50,240 nucleotides of DNA, taken from Alteromonas sp. KUL42. GTDB lineage: Bacteria > Pseudomonadota > Gammaproteobacteria > Enterobacterales > Alteromonadaceae. The notes under the pieces were generated by a model. The model saw nothing but the letters and a program-made list of their open reading frames with translations, searched no databases and was not told the origin of the DNA. The stretch lies in assembly GCF_006538325.1 (NCBI RefSeq), contig NZ_BJKK01000025.1, positions 1 to 50,240 of the forward strand, given 5' to 3'. Positions 42,292-50,240 of this stretch are shown piece by piece (the first letter of the stretch is position 1; every line of letters begins with the position of its first letter). A program made the position numbers and the translations under genes.

Positions 42292-44850
42292 ATGCAACAG
42301 GCAAAACTAAAAACATCCGTTTTCAAGCTTTCCTTAATTGCCACTGCAATGGCGGGAATGCCGTTTTCTTCTGCTTTAGCACAGCAACAAGATAGTGTTG
42401 ACGAGCAAGATGTTGAACAGATTCAAATTGTCGGCTCTCGCCGTGTTGGCCGTACCATCAACGATTCACCTGTCCCGATTGATATTATTGATGCTTCTTC
42501 TATTGAGGCGACAGGCTTAACTGAAACCAACATGATCCTAAATTCATTGTTGCCCAGTTTTAATTTTCCTCAACCGTCTATCACTGACGGTACTGACCAC
42601 GTTCGCCCAGCGCAATTGCGCGGCCTTGCTCCAGATCACACGTTAGTTTTGGTGAATGGAAAACGCAGGCATACTTCAGCATTGCTAAACCTTAATGGTT
42701 CGGTAGGGCGAGGCTCATCTGCAGTTGACTTAAATGCCATTCCTGCGAACGCGATTAAACGTATTGAAGTACTTCGCGACGGTGCTGCAGCGCAGTATGG
42801 TTCTGATGCAATTGCCGGGGTGATCAATATTGTTCTAAAAGATGCCAGTGAAGGCGGCGATGTATCAGCAACTTACGGTGCCAATGTTACAACAATGGAC
42901 GGCGTAGCTAATTTAGATGGCGTAAGCGTGGGCGCTGATGGCAACCTCGTTTTTAACACGGGGTCAGATCGTGAACTAACAGACGGCCAAACCTTTACAT
43001 TGCGCGGTAATGTGGGCTTTGAATGGGGTGATGATGGTTTTGTTAATGTCTCTGCGGAGTATCGAGATAGAGGCCAGGCAAATAGGTCTGACTTTGATCC
43101 GCGAGAAAACTATGCTCGTGATGAAAATGGCAATGTGGATGATCGAGAGTTAACGGTTAATCGTTATAATCACGTATACGGGAATGGTGAAGTTGAAGAC
43201 TACGCTTTGTTTGTAAATGCGGGTAAAGCACTTACAGACAGTGTGGAATTCTATGCAACTGCAGGTGTAAGTACACGTGATTCTATTGGTGGTGGTTTCT
43301 ACCGTCGTGCATCAGATAGCCGTAATGTATTGTCAATTTACCCTAATGGCTTCTTACCTTCTATCCAAACGGACATTACCGATAAGTCCATTTTAGCGGG
43401 TGTTAAAGGATACGGCGATGTATGGAATTACGATTTATCATTAACACATGGTGGCAACGAACTGGAATACAGTGTTGTAAATAGTTTGAACACATCATTG
43501 GGCCCAACAAGTCAAACCGATTTCAATGCGGGTTCTCTTGAATATACCACCACAATTATAAACGCCGATGCTTCACGCTTAGTCGATACAGGTCTGTTTT
43601 TCAGTGAAATGAACTTTGCAATGGGCGCGGAGTATAGACACGAAAGCTATGATATTACTGCAGGCGAAGAAAATTCGTATATACAAGGTGATTTTGGCCC
43701 AGGTGGCGCAATAACTGATCCAGTAAATGGGCCATTTGGTGCATCTGGCTCTCAAGTGTTTCCTGGCTTCACGCCAGAATCTGCGGGTGAAAATAGTCGT
43801 CATAACTACAGTTTTTATGTTGATTTAGAAGCCGATGTGGTTGAAAACTGGAATGTTGCAGTGGCTGGACGCTATGAAGATTATTCAGATTTCGGTAGTA
43901 CGTTTAACTGGAAAATGTCGCACCGCGTAACTATCACTGATGCATTTGCACTTCGCGCGTCAGTATCGACTGGTTTCAGAGCGCCTTCGTTACAACAGCA
44001 GTTCTTTACATCAATAGCAACCGTGTTTGTTGATGGTGTACCTACTGAAACAGGTACGTTTGCGCCTTCTAGTGATGTAGCGAAAGCGTTGGGTAGCCCA
44101 GGGCTAGATGCGGAAGAGTCTGATAACTTCAGCGCAGGCTTTACCTATTCGCCTACAGCTGACTTCAATTTAACGGTCGACTTCTATCGCATAGATATTG
44201 ATGATCGTATTGTATTGTCAAATAACTTGTCAGGTGAAGCAATTGAGGCACTATTGGCTGGTACAGGTGCTAACCGTGCTCGCTTCTTCTTAAATGCCAT
44301 CAACTCACGTACTGAAGGTGTTGATATAGTTTCTACCTACACATTGAATACTGCTGATATGGGCGCGTTTAACTTCAATGCAGGTGTTAACTTTAATGAC
44401 AATGAAGTAACCGATGTACTTGACCCGCCTGAAGTATTGCAAGGTGCAGGTTTTGACCAAGGCAACTTGTTCAGCGATGTTGAATTACGTCGTTTTGAGA
44501 CAAGTTCCCCCGATAGTAAAATCAACTTAGGTGTGACTTGGTCGTACGATCGTTATACCACCACTTTACGCACCACACGCTATGGTGAGGTGGAAGATCC
44601 ATCATCAATTGAGGCGCGCAATGAGATTATTCCTTCAGAATGGATCACTGACCTAGACGTACGCGTAGCGCTAACGGATGATTTAAGTCTATCACTAGGT
44701 GCGAACAACATTTTTGATGTTTACCCAGAAGCTACACGCGACTTGGTTGATGACGTAACCACATTCTCGAACATCTTCCCGTATTCTGGCTTCTCGCCAT
44801 ACGGTTTCACTGGTCGTTATGTTTACGGCAAAGTCAGCTATACATTCTAA
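42292..44850 (+). CDS. TonB-dependent outer-membrane receptor
   Basis: An 852-aa TonB-dependent receptor. The ATG at 42292 (AGGAAC upstream) begins a signal peptide ending near SSALAQQ. The plug domain contains RRVGRTINDSPVPIDIID, RGLAPDHTLVLVNGKRRH and RIEVLRDGAAAQYGSDAIAG, and the C-terminal barrel finishes in KVSYTF with a terminal aromatic. A TonB-box-like stretch VEQIQIVGSR precedes the plug. The ligand is unknown; no siderophore or glycoside-hydrolase gene is nearby, so substrate is open. It is followed by a strong terminator. Confidence 0.95.
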   Translation: MQQAKLKTSVFKLSLIATAMAGMPFSSALAQQQDSVDEQDVEQIQIVGSRRVGRTINDSPVPIDIIDASSIEATGLTETNMILNSLLPSFNFPQPSITDGTDHVRPAQLRGLAPDHTLVLVNGKRRHTSALLNLNGSVGRGSSAVDLNAIPANAIKRIEVLRDGAAAQYGSDAIAGVINIVLKDASEGGDVSATYGANVTTMDGVANLDGVSVGADGNLVFNTGSDRELTDGQTFTLRGNVGFEWGDDGFVNVSAEYRDRGQANRSDFDPRENYARDENGNVDDRELTVNRYNHVYGNGEVEDYALFVNAGKALTDSVEFYATAGVSTRDSIGGGFYRRASDSRNVLSIYPNGFLPSIQTDITDKSILAGVKGYGDVWNYDLSLTHGGNELEYSVVNSLNTSLGPTSQTDFNAGSLEYTTTIINADASRLVDTGLFFSEMNFAMGAEYRHESYDITAGEENSYIQGDFGPGGAITDPVNGPFGASGSQVFPGFTPESAGENSRHNYSFYVDLEADVVENWNVAVAGRYEDYSDFGSTFNWKMSHRVTITDAFALRASVSTGFRAPSLQQQFFTSIATVFVDGVPTETGTFAPSSDVAKALGSPGLDAEESDNFSAGFTYSPTADFNLTVDFYRIDIDDRIVLSNNLSGEAIEALLAGTGANRARFFLNAINSRTEGVDIVSTYTLNTADMGAFNFNAGVNFNDNEVTDVLDPPEVLQGAGFDQGNLFSDVELRRFETSSPDSKINLGVTWSYDRYTTTLRTTRYGEVEDPSSIEARNEIIPSEWITDLDVRVALTDDLSLSLGANNIFDVYPEATRDLVDDVTTFSNIFPYSGFSPYGFTGRYVYGKVSYTF

Positions 44851-44878
44851 TTGAAGAACTAGCTTTTAAGTAAACGTT

Positions 44879-44911
44879 TAAAGCCGGTTATCACACCGGC
44901 TTTATTTTTTT
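44879..44911 (+). terminator. Terminator of the TonB receptor gene
   Basis: The stem AAAGCCGGT/ACCGGCTTT with a TATCAC loop is followed by ATTTTTTT. It lies 30 bp after the receptor stop and just before the convergent thioesterase stop. Confidence 0.9.
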
Positions 44912-44915
44912 GAGC

Positions 44916-45476
44916 TCACATATCACTCTTAGAAAAAGTAAGTGAGCAGCGTTGGTTCTCTAATAGTGTGAAGTCTTCTTTGGGAATAAAGGCGTCATAG
45001 TCCTGTTTTAGCTTTGCTTGAGATTCTTTGCGCATTTTACTGCGTCGAATAGCGGTTACAAAGTGACGCATTTCTTCATGAGTACTTAATTCAAGTTCAG
45101 GAACTTGAACAGGATTACCCTCGTCATTTTTCGCCACCATAGTAAAAAAACTATTATTGGTATGTTTTACTTCATTGGTTTTGATGTTTTCAGTAGTGAC
45201 TTTTATACCTACAACAAGAGAAGTGTTGCCCACGTAGTGTACAGTGGCATCAAGGTGTAATAGATCGCCCACTTCAACAGGCTGTAAAAACTCCACCCCA
45301 TCGACAGTTACCGTAACACAATAAGCACCTGCATGCTTACTGGCGCATGCATAGGCAACTTTATCCATTAAAGATAAAATCACGCCACCGTGTACCTTAC
45401 CACCAAAATTGGCGAATGAAGGCACCATAAGTTCTGTTAAACGAGTGCGTGAAAAAGCAACATTACGAGCATTCAT
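44916..45476 (-). CDS. Hotdog-fold acyl-CoA thioesterase
   Basis: A 186-aa acyl-CoA hydrolase of the YciA/BACH type. The hotdog core has FANFGGKVHGGVILSLMDKVAYA, with the helix-leading Asp in the LMDK position typical of this branch, then VDGVEFLQPVEVGDLLHLDA. The C-terminal ~50 residues are a charged extension. It releases free fatty acid and CoA from acyl-CoA in the cytoplasm. It stands alone and convergent to the TonB receptor gene. Confidence 0.9.
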   Translation of the reverse strand: MNARNVAFSRTRLTELMVPSFANFGGKVHGGVILSLMDKVAYACASKHAGAYCVTVTVDGVEFLQPVEVGDLLHLDATVHYVGNTSLVVGIKVTTENIKTNEVKHTNNSFFTMVAKNDEGNPVQVPELELSTHEEMRHFVTAIRRSKMRKESQAKLKQDYDAFIPKEDFTLLENQRCSLTFSKSDM

Positions 45477-45622
45477 AGCGTACCTTGAAAATGATAAGAA
45501 ACGTGATCATATAGATGTATAAAGCACAATCATTACGTGAACTTAAGGGCAATTGCACGTTCGTTACTCTATATTCTCTAGCCTAGCGCAATTGGCTTTA
45601 AATAATCAATTAAGGAAAGACG

Positions 45623-46240
45623 TTGTCTGATAAACATTTTTACGAACCTCAAAAAGGGCATGGTTTGGCACATGATCCATTTAACGCCATCATTGCACCT
45701 AGACCCATTGGCTGGATTTCTTCACAATCAAAAGCAGGCGAGCTCAATTTAGCGCCCTATAGTTTTTTTAATGCCCTTAACTACACGCCACCAATCATAG
45801 GTTTTTCGAGTGTTGGAGCAAAAGACTCACTTCGCAATATTCAAGAAACCGGTGAATTTTGTTGGAATTTGGTCTCTAAACCACTTGTTGATGCCATGAA
45901 TCAAACCAGTAAGCCGTTGCCGCCACATGAAAGCGAATTTGAAATATCAGGTCTTCACACCGTTGACAGCAATGTGGTGTCGGTGCCTCGCGTAAAAGAG
46001 AGCCTTGTGAGTATGGAGTGCAAGCTTACTGACATAGTTCAGTTAAAAGACGCACAAGGTGGTTTAGTAAATAGCTGGTTCATTATGGGTGAGGTAGTGG
46101 GGGTTCACATCGACAATTCACTCATTGAAGGTGGCGTATATCAAACACTTAAAGGTGAACCTGTGATGCGCGGCGGTGGTCCGGGCGACTACTATTCAAT
46201 TAGCGAAGCAAATTATTTTGAATTGTTAAGGCCTCAGTAG
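45623..46240 (+). CDS. Flavin reductase-like / flavoredoxin-like FMN-binding protein
   Basis: A 205-aa split-barrel FMN-binding protein of the flavin-reductase-like family, with the N-terminal LAHDPFNAIIAPRPIGWISSQ and LAPYSFFNALNYTPPIIGFSS motifs that surround the FMN. It likely binds FMN and may reduce a small substrate or serve as a redox partner. The start is TTG at 45623, preceded by AAGGAAAG. A double-cupin gene follows about 90 bp later. Confidence 0.88.
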   Translation: MSDKHFYEPQKGHGLAHDPFNAIIAPRPIGWISSQSKAGELNLAPYSFFNALNYTPPIIGFSSVGAKDSLRNIQETGEFCWNLVSKPLVDAMNQTSKPLPPHESEFEISGLHTVDSNVVSVPRVKESLVSMECKLTDIVQLKDAQGGLVNSWFIMGEVVGVHIDNSLIEGGVYQTLKGEPVMRGGGPGDYYSISEANYFELLRPQ

Positions 46241-46330
46241 AAGGGGATTACAGCGTAGGCTAATAGAGTGATCTTAAAGAAAGTACTTCTAAAATTAACC
46301 AATTTACTTACATTAAAGTGAGCATAAAGA

Positions 46331-46984
46331 ATGCTAAATATGGACTTTGATAAAAGGCTGGTTATCGAAACGAATAACGAACCATGGCAAGCATCTCCGT
46401 CAAGTACGGTTTGGCGTAAGCCCCTTGAGCGCGAAGCAAAGGAGTCTGGCCATACAACTAGTGTGGTGAAATATGAAGCGGGTGCCAGTTTTAAAGAGCA
46501 CAGCCATCCATTAGGCGAAGAAATCTTAGTTCTTGAAGGGGTGTTCTCTGACGAACATGGCGATTATCCCGCAGGGACGTATATTCGCAACCCACCTGGC
46601 AGCAAACATAGCCCTTTTAGTAAAGAAGGTTGCGTGATATTGGTGAAGCTTAACCAGTTTGATAAACGCGACCTTGAAGAGGTGAGAGTAAACACCAATA
46701 TGACACCTTGGCTACAAGGGCAGGGCGGTTTACAGGTAATGCCTTTGCATCAGTTTGAGTATGAAAGCGTAGCGTTAGTTAAATGGCCTGCAAATGAAGT
46801 ATTTAAACCTCACCGACATTTCGGTGGTGAAGAAATTTTTGTGTTGTCGGGGACATTCAAAGATGAGCATGGTAACTATCCTCAAGGTACATGGCTTCGA
46901 AGCCCACATTTGAGCCAGCATTATCCCTTTGTTGAGGAGGAAACGGTGATTTGGGTTAAGACTGGGCATTTATCGAGCCTTTAA
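46331..46984 (+). CDS. Two-domain ChrR-like cupin protein
   Basis: A 217-aa protein made of two similar cupin halves. Each half has the metal-binding pattern: FKEHSHPLGEEILVLEG with DEHGDYPAGTYIRNPPGSKH in the first, and FKPHRHFGGEEIFVLSG with DEHGNYPQGTWLRSPHLSQH in the second. This is the ChrR-type cupin fold, which binds Zn or another metal. It lacks the ChrR zinc-finger domain that binds sigma factor, so it is not a full anti-sigma factor. Function is unknown; a metal-dependent enzyme or sensor is possible. Confidence 0.85.
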   Translation: MLNMDFDKRLVIETNNEPWQASPSSTVWRKPLEREAKESGHTTSVVKYEAGASFKEHSHPLGEEILVLEGVFSDEHGDYPAGTYIRNPPGSKHSPFSKEGCVILVKLNQFDKRDLEEVRVNTNMTPWLQGQGGLQVMPLHQFEYESVALVKWPANEVFKPHRHFGGEEIFVLSGTFKDEHGNYPQGTWLRSPHLSQHYPFVEEETVIWVKTGHLSSL

Positions 46985-47023
46985 TGGCAATATTGTTGTT
47001 GCCCACTTTCTCTAAACTAACAC

Positions 47024-47056
47024 TGATAGAAAAGCCAAACGCTACTAGCGTTTGGC
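47024..47056 (-). terminator. Terminator overlapping the EAL gene stop
   Basis: A perfect 9-bp stem GCCAAACGC (47034-47042) and GCGTTTGGC (47048-47056) has the TAG stop codon of the minus-strand EAL gene in its loop. On that strand it is followed by TTTTCTATC. The stop codon inside a terminator loop is unusual. Confidence 0.8.
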
Positions 47057-48160
47057 CACTTCATCTAAAGGCTTAAGAGATGATTCGACCGCTTTTTCTT
47101 CTTCACTTGAACACCTGTTGACTGCGGGTGACGGTTTACCAAATAAGTAGCCTTGCAAAAAGTCAGCATTTGCTTCAGTTAACCAAGCCGCTTCTTCCTC
47201 CATTTCTATTCCCTCGGCTATAACTTGCGTATTGTTCGCTTTGGCAATTCTTATCAAGTTCATCACTATATTTTGTTTATAGCTATCCATGTGAACATTA
47301 CGTACTAAATCCATGTCAATTTTCACATAGTCAGGTCTTAATGACTGAAGTAAGTTAAGCCCGGACCAACCTGAACCAATATCATCTAGGGCAACTTTGA
47401 AGCCTGCGTTACGATAAAATCCTAAAATACCTTTTAAATGATTAATATCATTTGCACGGTGTGTTTCTGTAACCTCAAAAACGACGTCTTCGGGTTTTAA
47501 CCCAATTTCATTGATTGAAGCGGCAGTGGCACGCAGGCAATACGATGGGTCATATATGCTCGATGGATTGAAATTGATAAAGAGTTTACCGTCTAACTTG
47601 GCTTTAGCTGCGCACTCAACGGCTGATCTTCGTGCAACCAAGTCTAAGGAAAACAGTAAGTCTGATTTCTCTGCTAATCTAAATGCTAAAGCGGGTGGCA
47701 CTATAGCGTTAAGATCATCGCGCATTCTAAATAGTGCCTCGTGGGCGTATAGGCTTTTATCACAGGCTCTCACAATTGGTTGATACCAAGACTCGTAACG
47801 CTCTTCTTCAACACTTTCTATAAGCCACTTTGCTTGGAAGCGATTGATGAGTACAGCCAAGGTCGTCATACGGCCCATTTCATCAATTGAGGGAGGGGTG
47901 CCACTTTCAGTGGTTGTAACTTTCGTGTTTTCTAGCTCTTTACTTTCTAAAACGCCATTAAGAGAGGTAAGAAAGTTAGAAGTTTGGTCTTGAGAAACAA
48001 TGCATGAAATGCAATGGGTAGATTCTTGTTGTGCACTGAGCTGCATTGTGCCGCATAGTCCAGCTACTTTTCCGAATGACTCAACAGTGGGCACAAACAA
48101 CCAAAAGTGAGTTACGTCAAAAAAATAATCGTCTATAGATTCACAATCAGCACAGTACAT
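47045..48160 (-). CDS. EAL-domain c-di-GMP phosphodiesterase
   Basis: A 371-aa protein. The N-terminal ~130 residues form a sensor-like region with Cys pairs (MYCADCESID; HCISCIVS). The C-terminal EAL domain keeps the catalytic residues: Glu in HEALFR, Asn in FINFNPSS, Glu in FEVTE, the Asp pair in ALDDIGSGWSG, Lys in YVKIDMDLVR, Glu in VIAEGIE and Gln in LQGYLFGKP. So it should hydrolyse c-di-GMP, lowering the signal that LapD reads. It is a lone gene. Confidence 0.92.
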   Translation of the reverse strand: MYCADCESIDDYFFDVTHFWLFVPTVESFGKVAGLCGTMQLSAQQESTHCISCIVSQDQTSNFLTSLNGVLESKELENTKVTTTESGTPPSIDEMGRMTTLAVLINRFQAKWLIESVEEERYESWYQPIVRACDKSLYAHEALFRMRDDLNAIVPPALAFRLAEKSDLLFSLDLVARRSAVECAAKAKLDGKLFINFNPSSIYDPSYCLRATAASINEIGLKPEDVVFEVTETHRANDINHLKGILGFYRNAGFKVALDDIGSGWSGLNLLQSLRPDYVKIDMDLVRNVHMDSYKQNIVMNLIRIAKANNTQVIAEGIEMEEEAAWLTEANADFLQGYLFGKPSPAVNRCSSEEEKAVESSLKPLDEVAKR

Positions 48161-48251
48161 TTGTATTCTCCAGTTATAGTCACACTAGAGAAATACGCTA
48201 CAAGAATGCTCTTGGATTAACCTCAACCTGTTTTATACAGGTAAAAATAAG

Positions 48252-49664
48252 TCAATCCCAAACGCCATCTTCTGATTTACCCTGAATTTCACAGTCGCCT
48301 GCTTTGTATTCGACTTTCTCGCCACTGTCTTTTTTCTTAAAGTAATCTTTACTGATTGCAACGATAGTGGGGGTCATCCAAACAATGGCGACAATGTTGA
48401 TAACGGTCATTAAACCTAATGCCATATCGGCCATGGCCCACACTTGTGGAAGTGCAGCTTGTGCACCCCAGTAAATCATACCTAAATAACCGATAGTGTA
48501 AGCGGCACGGCCGGCGCGGTTATCTAATTTAAACATGTGTAAATTACTCTCACCGTACGCATAATTCGCAACCACAGAAGTAAACGCAAATAAGCTAATA
48601 GCCGCTGCAACGAAATCCGTTCCGCCATTACCTAAATGACGGCTCATGGCGTCTTGCGTTAAGCGAATTCCTTCCATTTGCTCCGAGCTTGAGCCGCCCG
48701 CGAGTAAAATAATAAATGCCGTAGAGGTACACAAAATCATGGTATCTAAAAATACCCCTAACATCTGAATATACCCTTGTGAAACGGGGTGGTTGGGGTT
48801 GGGAACTGCACTTGCCGCTGCATGAGGTACTGACCCGCTACCAGCTTCGTTTGAATAAAGCCCGCGTTGTATACCATTTTTAATAGCGGCACCTAATGCG
48901 CCAGCGCCAGCCTCTTGTAGCCCGAAGGCAGATTTCACGATATCGAGTAACATTGCTGGTAGTTCAGCAATATTAATAAACGTTATGACTAGGGCTACCA
49001 ATACATAGCCTATGCCCATAAAGGGAACTACATACTCAGCAAAACGGGCGATACCACGTAAGCCACCTACAACAATTAAGGCAGCCAAAGCAATAATTAC
49101 AAGACCGCTGTATTCACTAGGAAACGCGTAGGCATTGTTAAGTGCATCAGTAATTGTGTTGGCTTGTACAGCACTGAAAACAAATCCATAGCCAAAGAAG
49201 AGACACAGAGAAAAGGCAACGGCAAGCCAAGTTTTGTTTAAACCTTGTTTGATATAGTAGGCAGGACCACCTCGAAACTCGCCATTTTCGTCTCGCACTT
49301 TATAAAGCTGGCCTAGTACACTTTCGGCAAACCCAGTAGCCATGCCGAGTAGCGCTATCATCCACATCCAAAATATAGCGCCAGAGCCACCTAGTGAAAT
49401 GGCAACCGCGACGCCGGCAAGGTTACCCGTACCAACCCGTGCAGACAAACTGGTACATAATGCCTGAAAGGAACTAATTCCTTCCTTTGTAGAAGAGGTG
49501 CTGCCTTTAAGCAGCGCAAACATATGGGTAAAATGGCGTAGCTGTACGCCACCTAATTTAACAGTAAACCAAATACCACATGCCAAGAGCATGATGATAA
49601 GAACCTGACCGTCTCCCCAAAGAATATTGTTGACCAGTGAAACAAACTCGGTAATCACGCACAT
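48252..49664 (-). CDS. Sodium/alanine symporter, AGCS family
   Basis: A 470-aa inner-membrane transporter with about ten or more membrane segments. AGCS signatures are SLSARVGTGNLAGVAVAISLG, GGPAYYIKQGLN, and GIQRGLYSNEAGSGSVPHAA near the middle. It moves alanine or glycine into the cell with Na+. The C-terminus is a charged cytoplasmic tail. No partner gene is nearby. Confidence 0.95.
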   Translation of the reverse strand: MCVITEFVSLVNNILWGDGQVLIIMLLACGIWFTVKLGGVQLRHFTHMFALLKGSTSSTKEGISSFQALCTSLSARVGTGNLAGVAVAISLGGSGAIFWMWMIALLGMATGFAESVLGQLYKVRDENGEFRGGPAYYIKQGLNKTWLAVAFSLCLFFGYGFVFSAVQANTITDALNNAYAFPSEYSGLVIIALAALIVVGGLRGIARFAEYVVPFMGIGYVLVALVITFINIAELPAMLLDIVKSAFGLQEAGAGALGAAIKNGIQRGLYSNEAGSGSVPHAAASAVPNPNHPVSQGYIQMLGVFLDTMILCTSTAFIILLAGGSSSEQMEGIRLTQDAMSRHLGNGGTDFVAAAISLFAFTSVVANYAYGESNLHMFKLDNRAGRAAYTIGYLGMIYWGAQAALPQVWAMADMALGLMTVINIVAIVWMTPTIVAISKDYFKKKDSGEKVEYKAGDCEIQGKSEDGVWD

Positions 49665-49849
49665 TCCTTCATTATTGTTGTTATTAGGGCTTTATATTCA
49701 CGCCCTTTAGTCGTTAAGGGTCAATACTAGCACGACAAAGGATGATGTGTGGTAGGAAAAAAGCGCAGAGATTAGGGGTTTTATCCTAATTCCTATACGT
49801 GTTACGAAATGATACTTGTTTTGAGTCGTCGTTAAGATTTTTTGTAGAC

Positions 49850-49880
49850 AATAAAAAACCGCTCAAAAGAGCGGTTTCTC
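49850..49880 (-). terminator. Terminator of the tRNA cluster
   Basis: The stem ACCGCTC/GAGCGGT with an AAAA loop on the plus strand. On the minus strand it is followed by TTTTTTATTG, right after tRNA-Gln. Confidence 0.85.
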
Positions 49881-49886
49881 AAAATA

Positions 49887-49962
49887 TGGCTGGGGTAACA
49901 GGACTCGAACCTATGAATGGCGGGATCAAAACCCGCTGCCTTACCAACTTGGCTATACCCCA
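49887..49962 (-). tRNA. tRNA-Gln (TTG anticodon)
   Basis: The minus strand gives TGGGGTATAGCC at the 5' end, anticodon stem-loop CGGGTTTTGATCCCG with TTG anticodon, and T-arm GGTTCGAGTCC, ending GCCA with encoded CCA. Length is 76 nt. The first bases TGGGG pair with TACCCCA near the 3' end. Confidence 0.95.
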
Positions 49963-49966
49963 ATAT

Positions 49967-50051
49967 TGGTGCGGAAGGAGAGACTTGAACTCTCACGCCG
50001 TGAAGCACTGGAACCTAAATCCAGCGTGTCTACCAATTCCACCACTTCCGC
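49967..50051 (-). tRNA. tRNA-Leu (TAG anticodon)
   Basis: The minus strand gives GCGGAAGTGGTGGAATTGG, an anticodon loop in CTGGATTTAGGTTCCAG with TAG, a long variable arm typical of leucine tRNA, T-arm AGTTCAAGTCT and encoded CCA. Length is 85 nt. Confidence 0.95.
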
Positions 50052-50086
50052 AAATGTAGACGTCCCACTAAGGAACAGATAAAAGT

Positions 50087-50163
50087 TGGTGGCTACGGCG
50101 AGATTCGAACTTGCGACCCCATCATTATGAGTGATGTGCTCTAACCAACTGAGCTACGTAGCC
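50087..50163 (-). tRNA. tRNA-Met (CAT anticodon, elongator-type)
   Basis: The minus strand gives GGCTACGTAGCTCAGTTGG, anticodon loop in ATCACTCATAATGATG with CAT, T-arm GTTCGAATC and encoded CCA. Length is 77 nt. The G1 acceptor start and GGCTACG/CGTAGCC stem suit an elongator-type methionine tRNA. Confidence 0.93.
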
Positions 50164-50179
50164 ATACTTTTATTTTCAA

Positions 50180-50208
50180 TAAAAAGCCGCTCTAGAGAGC
50201 GGCTCTTC
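50180..50208 (-). terminator. Terminator between tRNA-Met and the second tRNA-Gln
   Basis: The stem GCCGCTCT/AGAGCGGC is followed on the minus strand by TTTTTATTG. It suggests that the upstream tRNA-Gln at the window edge ends its own transcript before tRNA-Met. Confidence 0.75.
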
Positions 50209-50216
50209 TAAGAATT

Positions 50217-50240
50217 TGGCTGGGGTAACAGGACTCGAAC
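50217..50240 (-). tRNA. tRNA-Gln, 3' end only (cut by the window edge)
   Basis: The 24 bases at the window end are identical to the 3' end (T-arm, acceptor and CCA) of the tRNA-Gln at 49887-49962. The rest lies beyond the window. Confidence 0.85.

Overview
The window looks like a chromosomal segment of a marine gammaproteobacterium of the Alteromonas type (Alteromonadaceae). The basis is the housekeeping set (lnt, corC, ybeY, ybeZ, miaB, ubiF, a Gln-Leu-Met tRNA cluster), the many secreted and TonB-linked functions, and a Vibrio-vps-like exopolysaccharide (EPS) module. Genus is inferred from gene content; no search could be run.

Layout. 0.1-4 kb (minus): a periplasmic amidohydrolase, then lnt and corC. 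4.2-11.8 kb: EPS assembly core in the order vpsL-like initiating transferase (minus), then vpsM-like barrel, vpsN-like export protein, Wzc-type tyrosine kinase, CpsB-type phosphatase and vpsP-like protein (plus). 11.9-21.4 kb (minus): a giant secreted M12B/M72-like metalloprotease with leucine-rich repeats and an FG-GAP propeller, a Wzy_C/O-antigen-ligase protein, a frameshifted small secreted protein, and a lapD-lapG pair. 21.4-22.05 kb: an IS3-family transposase remnant. 22.05-28 kb (plus): a visibly AT-rich glycan-specific block (GT4 glycosyltransferase, frameshifted sulfotransferase, hexapeptide acetyltransferase, Wzy, Wzx, and a protein with a PEP-CTERM-like tail). 28.2-31.7 kb (minus): a small membrane protein, ybeY, ybeZ, miaB. 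31.9-33.3 kb: ubiF and a coupled 58-aa membrane protein. 33.3-49.7 kb: a STAS-like small protein, a 2087-aa astacin-type secreted protease, two tiny basic proteins, a CZB chemoreceptor-like protein, a TonB receptor, a thioesterase, a flavin reductase-like protein, a double cupin, an EAL phosphodiesterase and an Na+/alanine symporter. 49.9 kb to the end: tRNA-Gln, tRNA-Leu, tRNA-Met and a truncated second tRNA-Gln, all on the minus strand.

How it fits together. In many gammaproteobacteria miaB-ybeZ-ybeY-corC-lnt is one run, with ubiF and Gln/Met/Leu tRNAs beside it (as in E. coli). Here a roughly 24-kb biofilm-matrix locus sits between ybeY and corC. It combines EPS initiation, polymerisation, export and tyrosine-phosphorylation control with a LapD/LapG switch that would link c-di-GMP to proteolytic release of a surface protein, plus a secreted protease. 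No large LapA-type adhesin is in the window, but the small secreted protein next to lapD carries a TAAG tetrapeptide, the kind of site LapG cuts.

Three genes in this locus (ligase N-terminus, small TAAG protein, sulfotransferase) are each interrupted exactly at a 7-nt A/T homopolymer. This could be phase variation, transcriptional slippage, decay, or sequencing error.
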